Assembly: GCA_040880235.1 (NCBI GenBank)
Contig: JBBDIX010000073.1
Span: 1-64,000, forward strand
DNA: 64,000 nucleotides
Direction: 5' to 3'
Source of the DNA: JBBDIX01 sp040880235
GTDB lineage: Bacteria > Actinomycetota > Nitriliruptoria > Nitriliruptorales > Nitriliruptoraceae
A program made the translations under genes and the position numbers. Numbering within the stretch: position 1 is the stretch's first letter; every line of letters starts with the position of its first letter. Under the pieces are notes generated by a model. It had not been told where the DNA came from. It saw nothing but the letters and a program-made list of their open reading frames with translations, and ran no database searches. Shown one piece after another: positions 46,395 to 54,289 of the stretch.

Positions 46395-47432
46395 GTGTAT
46401 CAGCGGCGACGCTCACGCATCGTGCTCGCCGCCCTCGTGCTGGTCGCGCTCGTGCTCGTGACCATCGACGTGCGATCCGGTGAGGGCGGCCTCCTCAACG
46501 GAGCTCGTGGCCTGGCGACCCAGGTGTTCCAGCCGGTGCAGGACGGCGCGACCATGCTCCTGCGCCCGGTTGGCAACGCGTTCACCGGGGCCGGCGACCT
46601 CTTCACGCTCCGGTCGGACAACGAGCGTCTGCGCGACGAGGTCGAACGGCTGCGCGAGCGCCGGCGCACGCTCACGGACCTCGAACGGGAGAACGACGAG
46701 CTTCGCGACCTGCTCGCGATGCGTGCACAGGGAAGCCACGAGACGGTCCCCGCCCGGGTGGTGTCGCTGTCTCCGTCGAGCTTCGAGTGGACCGTGACCA
46801 TCGACGTCGGCCGCCGCGAGGGTGTCGCACGCGACATGCCGGTGATCAACGGGGACGGACTCGTCGGACGGGTCGTGCAGGTGACGAACACGTCGTCGCG
46901 CGTGCTGCTCGCGATCGACCCGAGCTTCTTCGCCGCCGCACGCAGCTCGCGCACCGGGCAGATCGGCACGATCGAGGGCCGCGGCAGTGACCCGATGGTG
47001 CTGCGGCCACTCAACCCGGCGGCGGATGTCGCCGTGGGCGACGAGGTCGTCACCTCGAGCTATCAGGGCGGGGTGTTCCCCGGGGGGATTCCGGTCGGGC
47101 TGGTGGGCGACGTCGGTGAGCCGTCGGCTCGCCTCGTGCGTGAACTGACGGTCCGGCCCTTCGTGGACTTCACCCGGCTGCACCACGTGCTGGTGATCCT
47201 CAGCAGTCCGGTCCAGCCCGTGCCGCCGCTCGAGGGAACCCCCGGCGTCGACTTCGATGCGCCGTCGGGTCCGCGGTTCCTCGAACGCGACGACACCGAT
47301 GCGACCGGCGACCTGATCGACGGGATCTTCGGGCCCGGGGCATCCGCGCGGGCGCAGGACACCGGTGATGCCGCCGACGACCCCGACGACGCAGATGGCG
47401 CACCCGGGGACGACGGGGAGGGCGGCGGGTGA
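46395..47432 (+). CDS. mreC: rod shape-determining protein MreC
   Basis: A 345-aa bitopic protein: a short cytosolic N-terminus, one membrane helix (residues 9-26), a coiled coil (about 75-110, rich in RLRDEVERLRERR), and the double beta-barrel periplasmic-type domain (PARVVSLSPSSFEWTVTIDVGRREGV...GLVGRV). A 90-residue acidic, Pro/Gly/Asp-rich C-terminal tail is extra. MreC links MreB filaments to PBP2. It starts with GTG and overlaps mreD by 4 nt. Confidence 0.93.
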   Translation: MYQRRRSRIVLAALVLVALVLVTIDVRSGEGGLLNGARGLATQVFQPVQDGATMLLRPVGNAFTGAGDLFTLRSDNERLRDEVERLRERRRTLTDLERENDELRDLLAMRAQGSHETVPARVVSLSPSSFEWTVTIDVGRREGVARDMPVINGDGLVGRVVQVTNTSSRVLLAIDPSFFAAARSSRTGQIGTIEGRGSDPMVLRPLNPAADVAVGDEVVTSSYQGGVFPGGIPVGLVGDVGEPSARLVRELTVRPFVDFTRLHHVLVILSSPVQPVPPLEGTPGVDFDAPSGPRFLERDDTDATGDLIDGIFGPGASARAQDTGDAADDPDDADGAPGDDGEGGG

Positions 47433-47950
47433 TCGTGCGCACGCTCACGGTCGGCCTGCTGGTCGTGGCGGCCGCCATCATCCAGACGGCCGTGTTCCCG
47501 CTGCTGCCGACGGGATGGTTCCGGCCGGACGTGCTGCTGCTGCTCGTCGTCGCCGCAGCGCTTGCCGACGGGCCGCTGGTCGGCCTGCGCGTCGGGTTCG
47601 CCGCGGGGCTGGTCTCCGATCTGCTGACGGTGCTCAGCCCGGTCGGTGTGGGCACTCTGGTGCTCACCGCCATCGGGTTCGCGACCGGTGCGGTGCGTCC
47701 GTACCTGGCGCCGTCGTCGCTGTCTGCTCCGCTGCTGGTCGCACTGGTCACCGGAGTGGTCGGGACCGCCGCGCACGGGACGCTCGTGCTGCTGCTCGGT
47801 GACGAGCGGCTGCCGTCGGCCCTGCTCGTGCAGGCCGCGATCGGCGTGGGCATCTTCAACGTCGCGCTGGCTCCCCTGGTGCTGGGTGCCGTCGCGCGGG
47901 TGCTCAGAGGACTGCCGCAGGCATCCTCGGCACCGTTTGAACAGGCGTGA
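47429..47950 (+). CDS. mreD: rod shape-determining protein MreD
   Basis: A 173-aa integral membrane protein with about five helices, including the typical FPLLPTGWFRPDVLLLLVV and GLRVGFAAGLVSDLL stretches. It completes the MreBCD complex in the membrane. Its start overlaps the mreC stop (GTGA), implying coupling. Confidence 0.9.
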   Translation: MIVRTLTVGLLVVAAAIIQTAVFPLLPTGWFRPDVLLLLVVAAALADGPLVGLRVGFAAGLVSDLLTVLSPVGVGTLVLTAIGFATGAVRPYLAPSSLSAPLLVALVTGVVGTAAHGTLVLLLGDERLPSALLVQAAIGVGIFNVALAPLVLGAVARVLRGLPQASSAPFEQA

Positions 47951-48021
47951 TCGACTGCGCCGGAACGGTCCCCGGCCGCTGGTAGTGTCGCCGGACGCCA
48001 CGTCAGATCCGTCGAGCCCCG

Positions 48022-50088
48022 ATGTCAACGTCCGAGACGTCCTCCGTCCTGCGCCTGACGTTCCTGTCTGTCGTGGTGATCGCCCTGTTCCTCGCACTGC
48101 TCTCGCGGCTGTGGTTCCTGCAGGTGCTCGCGGGCGACCGGTACGTCGAACTCGCGGACACCAACCGCCTCCGTCAGGTCGTGACCGAGGCCCCACGCGG
48201 CGACATCCTCGCGTCCGGCGGTGAGCAGCTCGTGCGCAACCGGCCAGCCCTTGCCGTCAGTGCGGACCGCCAGGCCCTGGTCGACGAGGATGGGGACCCC
48301 CTCGACGCCGAGGCAGAACGGGTCATCTCCCGACTCGCACTCCTGCTCGACCTCTCCGAGGACTCGGTCCTCGAACGCCTCACGTCGCGGCGGTACAGCC
48401 CGTTCCGGCCGGTGCCGATCGCGGTGGACGTCACTCCGGAGATCGTCTTCAGCGTGCGTGAACACCAGGAGCTGTTCCCCGGGGTCATGACGGAGACGCT
48501 GCCGCTGCGTGACCATCCGTACGGAACGCTCGGGGCCCATGTCGTCGGCTACCTCAATCAGATCTCCGAGGCTGAGCTCGACGACGAACGCTTCGCGGAC
48601 TACCGAGGCGGCGACCTCATCGGCCGCGCCGGGGTCGAGGCAGTCTACGAGTCGTGGCTCCGGGGAACCGAGGGAACCCGGCTGCTGGAGGTCAACGCGC
48701 AGAACCGGGTGCTGGACGTCCTGCGGGAGACCGAGTCCACCCCCGGCAACGACCTGGTCCTCAGCATCGACCTGGAACTGCAGGCCGCCGTCGAGCACCT
48801 GCTCGAGGCCGGCATGGTCGCGAGCCGCGACATCGTGCGCACCGACGGGCGCAACCTCCCGTCGACTGCGGGGTCCGCGATCGTCATGGACGTCGACGGC
48901 GCCGTGCTCGCACTGGCGTCCAACCCGACCTACGACCCCCGGAAGTTCGTCGGAGGCCTGTCACAGGACTACGCCGACTACCTCTACAACACCCCGGAGG
49001 TTCCCCAGCCCGCCGTCAACCGGGCGATCCAGGGGCGCTACCCCCCGGGGTCGGTGTTCAAGACCGTCAGCGGCGCGGCCGGGGTGGAGTCGGGTCAGGT
49101 CGGGCCGTCGACGCTCCTGCCGTGCCCCTCGAGCTACACCATCGGCGGCAACACGTTTCGCAACTGGAATGCGTCGGCTGAACCGGCCATGCCCCTGTCA
49201 CGGGCCCTGATGCGTTCCTGTGACACGTACTTCTACGACATCGCCTACCGCCAGTGGCAGACCGAGCAGCGCCAGATCGCCGCCAACGACGCGTCGTCCG
49301 CCACCGGGCCCGGCACGACGACCGCCGGCGCGGTCACGGAGGTGCTCGCAGAGGTCGCCCATCGCTTTGGCTTCGGCCGGCGGCTCGGCATCGACCTGCC
49401 CTCCGAGGCGACGGGCTACATCCCGAACCGTGCCAGCAAGGAGCAGCGGTGGCTCGACCGCCGGGACCGGTGGTGCGACCAGGCGGAGCAGTCCGAGCCG
49501 GGCTCGTACGTGCAGCTCGTGCTCGAGGACAACTGCCTGTACGGCGGGGTCTGGCGCGGTGGTGATGCCGTGAACACGTCGATCGGGCAGGGAGAGATCG
49601 AGACCACCCCGCTGCAGGTCGCCACGTCGTACCTCGCGGTCGCGAACGGGGGAGAGCTGCTCCGACCGCGGGTCGCCTCGCGGATCGTCTCCCCGACGGG
49701 GGAGATCCTCGAGGAGTTCGGTCGCGAGGTCATCGGGACGCTCGACCTCGATGCGGCGACCCTCGGTGCGCTGCAGCAGGGCCTGCGGTCGGTCGTGATG
49801 GAACCCGGGGGCACCGCCCGCGGCGCGTTCGCCGGGTTCCCGCTCGACCAGATCCCCGTGGCCGGCAAGACGGGGACCGCCGAACAGAAGCCGAAGGTCC
49901 CGTACGCCTGGTTCGTCGCGTACGCACCGGCAGACGATCCCCAGTACGTGGTGGTCGTCAGCGTCGAGGAGGGCGGCGGCGGCTCGCAGACCGCGGCGCC
50001 GATCGTGCGCAACATCCTCGAGGTGATCTTCGACGTGGTGCCCGCGCCCCTCGTCGAGTTCGAGGCCGGCCCCGAGATCCTCGACTGA
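48022..50088 (+). CDS. mrdA: penicillin-binding protein 2 (elongation transpeptidase)
   Basis: A 688-aa class B PBP that cross-links peptidoglycan during elongation. An N-terminal membrane helix (about residues 10-32) is followed by the non-catalytic pedestal domain and the transpeptidase domain. The catalytic serine is in GSVFK (about 341-345), SCD (about 399) stands in the SxN position, and KTGTAEQ (about 615) is the third box. The start ATG lacks a strong RBS; TAGTGT (47983-47988) is a possible -10. It lies between mreD and rodA as in many rod-shaped bacteria. Confidence 0.95.
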   Translation: MSTSETSSVLRLTFLSVVVIALFLALLSRLWFLQVLAGDRYVELADTNRLRQVVTEAPRGDILASGGEQLVRNRPALAVSADRQALVDEDGDPLDAEAERVISRLALLLDLSEDSVLERLTSRRYSPFRPVPIAVDVTPEIVFSVREHQELFPGVMTETLPLRDHPYGTLGAHVVGYLNQISEAELDDERFADYRGGDLIGRAGVEAVYESWLRGTEGTRLLEVNAQNRVLDVLRETESTPGNDLVLSIDLELQAAVEHLLEAGMVASRDIVRTDGRNLPSTAGSAIVMDVDGAVLALASNPTYDPRKFVGGLSQDYADYLYNTPEVPQPAVNRAIQGRYPPGSVFKTVSGAAGVESGQVGPSTLLPCPSSYTIGGNTFRNWNASAEPAMPLSRALMRSCDTYFYDIAYRQWQTEQRQIAANDASSATGPGTTTAGAVTEVLAEVAHRFGFGRRLGIDLPSEATGYIPNRASKEQRWLDRRDRWCDQAEQSEPGSYVQLVLEDNCLYGGVWRGGDAVNTSIGQGEIETTPLQVATSYLAVANGGELLRPRVASRIVSPTGEILEEFGREVIGTLDLDAATLGALQQGLRSVVMEPGGTARGAFAGFPLDQIPVAGKTGTAEQKPKVPYAWFVAYAPADDPQYVVVVSVEEGGGGSQTAAPIVRNILEVIFDVVPAPLVEFEAGPEILD

Positions 50089-50112
50089 CCCCGACCCGCA
50101 GCGAGGTACAGG

Positions 50113-51291
50113 ATGTCGAACAGGTACACCGGGGACCCCGATGCGCGTCGCCTGCGCGCGGAGCTGCAGTCGCGCTGGATGGACGCGTACGCGCCCACTC
50201 GGCACGTCGACACGATCCTGGTCGTCGCGGCGCTCGCGCTCGCGGGCATCGGGCTGGTCATGATCTTCAGTGCCAAGCTCCACCAGCTGACCCTGCAGGG
50301 ACTGCCCAACACCCTGTACCTGAACCGACAGCTCGTGGCGCTGGCCATCGGTCTGGTCGTGATGGTCGTGGCCTCGATGGTCGACTACCGCCGGCTGCAG
50401 TCGTACGTCTTCGTGCTGTACGGGACGGTGATCGTGCTGCTGATCGCGGTGCTCACCCCGTTGGGTAACGCCGTCGGTGGTTCTCAGCGCTGGCTGGTGG
50501 TCGGGCCGGCCCAGCTGCAGCCGTCCGAACTCGCCAAGGTCGCGGTGCTCATCGCAATCGCCGCCCTGCTGAGCGAGGCGAAGGCGCAGCCGGGTCTCGG
50601 AGAGGTTGCGATCGGGCTGGTCATCGCGGTCGTGCCCACGGCCCTGGTGTTCGTCCAGCCGGACCTGGGCACCTCGATGGTGTTCGTGTTCCTGGCCGCC
50701 GGGATGTTCCTGGTCGGTGGCGTGCGCGTCCGCTACCTCGTGGCGCTCGTCATCGCCGGGATCGCGGGCTTCCTCGTCTCGCTGCAGACCGAACTGATCC
50801 AGGACTACCAGGTGCGTCGCCTGACGGCGTTCCTCGACGCGAGCGACCCGGCACTGGCCCAGGGCGCGGCGTTCCACACCCGCCAGTCGCTGATCGCGGT
50901 CGGGTCCGGTCAGCTGTCGGGCAAGGGCCTGTTCCAGGGCACCCAGACCGCCCTGGCGTACGTCCCGGAGAACCACACCGACTTCATCTTCACCGTCGTC
51001 GGTGAGGAGTTCGGGTTCGTCGGGACCAGTGCCGTGGTCGCCCTGTTCGCCGTGCTCGTGTGGCGGGCCCTCATGATCGCTGCGACCGCCAAGGACCTGT
51101 TCGGTCGGCTGGTCGCGTCCGGGATCGCCTCGATCCTGACCTTCCAGGTGTTCGTCAACGTGGGCATGACCATCGGCCTGATGCCGGTCACGGGCCTGCC
51201 GTTGCCGTTCGTGAGCTACGGGGGAACGTCGCTCATCATGTGGTTCTCCCTCATCGGGGTCCTCCAGAGCATCCACATGCGACGCTTCTGA
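50113..51291 (+). CDS. rodA: SEDS peptidoglycan polymerase RodA
   Basis: A 392-aa membrane glycosyltransferase with about ten helices. SEDS signatures are GGSQRWLVVGPAQLQPSELAK in the large loop region, FVQPDLGTSMVF, YVPENHTDFIFTVVGEEFGF, and GLPLPFVSYGGTSL near the end. It polymerises lipid II and partners with PBP2, encoded immediately upstream, which favours RodA over FtsW. The ATG at 50113 follows GAGG at 6 nt. Confidence 0.95.
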   Translation: MSNRYTGDPDARRLRAELQSRWMDAYAPTRHVDTILVVAALALAGIGLVMIFSAKLHQLTLQGLPNTLYLNRQLVALAIGLVVMVVASMVDYRRLQSYVFVLYGTVIVLLIAVLTPLGNAVGGSQRWLVVGPAQLQPSELAKVAVLIAIAALLSEAKAQPGLGEVAIGLVIAVVPTALVFVQPDLGTSMVFVFLAAGMFLVGGVRVRYLVALVIAGIAGFLVSLQTELIQDYQVRRLTAFLDASDPALAQGAAFHTRQSLIAVGSGQLSGKGLFQGTQTALAYVPENHTDFIFTVVGEEFGFVGTSAVVALFAVLVWRALMIAATAKDLFGRLVASGIASILTFQVFVNVGMTIGLMPVTGLPLPFVSYGGTSLIMWFSLIGVLQSIHMRRF

Positions 51292-51462
51292 CGCCTCGCT
51301 CCGTCACACCGCCGCACCGTCGGGTCAGGGCCTGGCCACTGCTACGCTCGGCGCGGTGCCGCGTCACGTGTCACGTGCACGTCGGACCCGGGGCGCAGTG
51401 ACCCTGCGTCACCCCCGTGGGTCCCATCAGGACACGGCGCCACACCACGATCAGGAGGCCTC

Positions 51463-53538
51463 GTGCTCGGTATCGCACCGCTGCCGACGCCCGCGGCGAC
51501 GCCGCCTCCCGGAGAACGACTCGAGTTCCGGCACGCCGGCGACCGCGCGGTCGAGCCGCCTTCCTACTGGGAGGCGCTCGAACCGCTGCTCGATCGTGTC
51601 CGCAAGCCCGCTCAGTACGTGGGCGGCGAGTACAACCAGGCCGTGACACCGTGGCACGCCGCGAGCACCCGTTGGCTGCTCTGCTACCCGGACACGTACG
51701 AGGTCGGCCAACCCAACCAGGGCGTGCAGATCCTCTACGAGATCCTCAACGAACGTCCCGACACGCTCGCGGAGCGGTGCTACGCCCCGTGGATCGACCT
51801 CGAGGAACTCCTCCGGGAGCACGGGATCCCCACGTTCTCGCTGGAGACGCACCGCCCCCTGTGGGCGTTCGACGTGTTCGCGGTGACCCTGCCCCACGAA
51901 CTGGGTCACACGAACCTGCTCAACCTGCTCGACCTCGGTGGGGTGCCGATCCGCGCCGATCGCCGGCTGGTCGACGACCCGATCGTGCTGGTGGGAGGCC
52001 ACGCCGCCTTCAACCCGGAACCGCTGGCGCCGTTCGTCGACGCGGTGGTCATGGGCGACGGCGAGGAGGTCACGCTCGAGATCGACGACGTGCTGCGCCG
52101 CTTCAAGCAGGACGTGCTCGACGCCGACGCCCACGGGACCGAAGCGCGCCGCGAGCTGCTCGAACGGCTCGTGCGCGTCGAGGGCGTCTACGTGCCGTCG
52201 CTGTACGAGGCGCGATACACGGATGACGGACGACTCCGTCAGACGGTGCCCGTGCATCCTCACGCCCCGTCGTTCGTTCCCCGGCGCACCGTGCAGGACC
52301 TCGAGCAGTGGGCCTATCCGCGTCGCCAGATCGTGCCGTCGACCGAGACCGTGCACGAACGCTTCAGCGTGGAGATCTTCCGCGGCTGCACACGAGGTTG
52401 CCGGTTCTGTCAGGCCGGGATGATCACCCGTCCCGTGCGCGAACGGCGCCCCGAGACCGTCCAGCGGCTCGTCGAGGACGGCGTGCGCGACACCGGTTTC
52501 GAGGAGGTCGGGCTCCTGTCGTTGTCGTCGGCCGACCACTCCGCCATCGGGTCGATCGCCCGGGACCTGGCCGACACCTACGAGGGCACCACGACGTCCC
52601 TGTCACTGCCGTCCACGCGCGTCGACGCCTTCAACGTGACCCTGTCCAACGAACTGGCCCGCAACGGGCGTCGCACCGGGCTCACGTTCGCCCCCGAGGC
52701 GGGCAGCGAACGGATGCGGGCCGTCATCAACAAGATGGTGTCGGAGGAGGACCTGCTGCGGACCACCGAGATCGCGTTCTCGGAGGGCTGGCGGCACGTC
52801 AAGCTGTACTTCATGGTGGGTCTGCCCACCGAGACCGACGAGGACGTGCTCGCGATCGCCGACCTGGGGATCCGGACCTACGAGCTCGCGCGCCAGCACG
52901 GGAAGTCCAACCGGGTCACCATCTCGGTCGGCGGGTTCGTGCCCAAGCCGCACACGCCGTTCCAGTGGGCGCCGCAGGACTCCGCAGAGGAGATCCGCCG
53001 CAAGCTCGCCCTGATCCGGCACGCCATCCGTGAACACACGGGCCTGCGCCTGCGCACCAACGACCCCGAGGAGGGGGTCATCGAGGGTCTGCTCGCACGC
53101 GGTGACCGCCGGGTCGCCGACGCCGTCGAGCGGGCCTGGCAGCTGGGCGCGCGCTTCGACGGCTGGCACGAGATGCCGACGCTCGACACCTGGATGCAGG
53201 CGCTCGAGGACACTGGTCTGGCCCTGGCCTGGTACAGCGGTCGCACGCGTGACGAACGTGAGGTCCTGCCCTGGGATCACCTCGACAGCGGGCTGGAGAA
53301 GTCCTGGCTGTGGGAGGACTGGCAGGACTCCCTGTCGGAGAAGGACCTCGACGACTGTCGCTGGTCTCCGTGCTACGACTGCGGGGTCTGCCCAGGCCTC
53401 AACGTCGAACACGACACCGGGTACACCGGGGGATTTCAGCTCCCGGTCCTGCCCCAGGGTCTCGGCGGCTCGGACGCGCTGCCGGTCACCCCGGAACGTC
53501 ATGCGTCCCACACGTCCACGGGAGGCCGATCGGCGTGA
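51463..53538 (+). CDS. TIGR03960 family B12-binding/radical SAM protein
   Basis: A 691-aa protein with a cobalamin-binding-like N-terminal domain (about 60-230) and a radical SAM domain (about 290-540) whose iron-sulfur ligands are in CTRGCRFCQAG. A cysteine-rich C-terminal stretch (CRWSPCYDCGVCPG) may bind a second cluster. The reaction is unknown. The GTG at 51463 has AGGAGG 5 nt upstream. It overlaps by GTGA the DUF2344 gene that nearly always accompanies it, and RNase E/G follows, a combination conserved in Gram-positive bacteria. Confidence 0.92.
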   Translation: MLGIAPLPTPAATPPPGERLEFRHAGDRAVEPPSYWEALEPLLDRVRKPAQYVGGEYNQAVTPWHAASTRWLLCYPDTYEVGQPNQGVQILYEILNERPDTLAERCYAPWIDLEELLREHGIPTFSLETHRPLWAFDVFAVTLPHELGHTNLLNLLDLGGVPIRADRRLVDDPIVLVGGHAAFNPEPLAPFVDAVVMGDGEEVTLEIDDVLRRFKQDVLDADAHGTEARRELLERLVRVEGVYVPSLYEARYTDDGRLRQTVPVHPHAPSFVPRRTVQDLEQWAYPRRQIVPSTETVHERFSVEIFRGCTRGCRFCQAGMITRPVRERRPETVQRLVEDGVRDTGFEEVGLLSLSSADHSAIGSIARDLADTYEGTTTSLSLPSTRVDAFNVTLSNELARNGRRTGLTFAPEAGSERMRAVINKMVSEEDLLRTTEIAFSEGWRHVKLYFMVGLPTETDEDVLAIADLGIRTYELARQHGKSNRVTISVGGFVPKPHTPFQWAPQDSAEEIRRKLALIRHAIREHTGLRLRTNDPEEGVIEGLLARGDRRVADAVERAWQLGARFDGWHEMPTLDTWMQALEDTGLALAWYSGRTRDEREVLPWDHLDSGLEKSWLWEDWQDSLSEKDLDDCRWSPCYDCGVCPGLNVEHDTGYTGGFQLPVLPQGLGGSDALPVTPERHASHTSTGGRSA

Positions 53539-54272
53539 GCACCCGCTACCGCGTCCGCTGGACCAAGGAGGGTCGCACGCGCTTCATCTCTGCGCGCGAC
53601 CTCACCTCGGTCTGGGAACGCGCACTGCGGCGTGCCGACCTGCCGATCGCCTACTCGGAGGGGTTCACGCCCCATGCCCGGGTGTCCTTCCCCGACGCCC
53701 TGCCGGTTGGCCACGTGTCGACGGGCGAGTACGCGGAACTGACGTTCGCGGCGCCGATTCGCCCCGAGGCGGACTTCGAGCGCCTGTCGGACACACTGCC
53801 GCAGGGGATGCAGATCCTGACCTACATGGAGGTTCCGAGTGGCGCGCCGAAGCTGGCGCGGATGCTGCCCGCGACCCTCTGGGAGCTCGAGTGGCCACCG
53901 GTCGACCAGGCCGAGCTGACCGCGCTCCTGTCCAGACGCAGCGACGAGTTGCTGACGCGCGACCATGTCGAGGTCGTCCGTCACCGTCCCGACGGTGACC
54001 GGACCATCGACACACGTCCCGCGCTGCTCGCGCTCGCCGCGTCGACGCGTTGCTCTGGCGACGCGTGCACCGTCCTTCGCGCGGTGCTCCGCAACGACGG
54101 CCAGACCGTACGACCAGCAGACCTGCACGCAGCACTCTCGCATGGTGACATCGCCGAGCCCGCACGCAGTCGGCGCGTGGCTCAGGGTGAACCGGTTCCC
54201 GATGGCCTGCGCGAGGCGCTCACCGGCAGGATCGAACCACTGGTCGTCGACGTCGATGCGGAGGCCGCCTGA
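53535..54272 (+). CDS. TIGR03936/DUF2344 radical SAM-associated protein
   Basis: A 245-aa cytosolic protein starting at a GTG that overlaps the stop of the radical SAM gene. The N-terminus RYRVRWTKEGRTRFISARDL...RALRRADLPIAYSEGFTPHARVSFPDALPVG is highly typical of DUF2344. It is presumed to be the partner of the upstream enzyme; the joint function is not known. Confidence 0.92.
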   Translation: MSTRYRVRWTKEGRTRFISARDLTSVWERALRRADLPIAYSEGFTPHARVSFPDALPVGHVSTGEYAELTFAAPIRPEADFERLSDTLPQGMQILTYMEVPSGAPKLARMLPATLWELEWPPVDQAELTALLSRRSDELLTRDHVEVVRHRPDGDRTIDTRPALLALAASTRCSGDACTVLRAVLRNDGQTVRPADLHAALSHGDIAEPARSRRVAQGEPVPDGLREALTGRIEPLVVDVDAEAA

Positions 54273-54289
54273 CCACGAGCGAGTCCACC

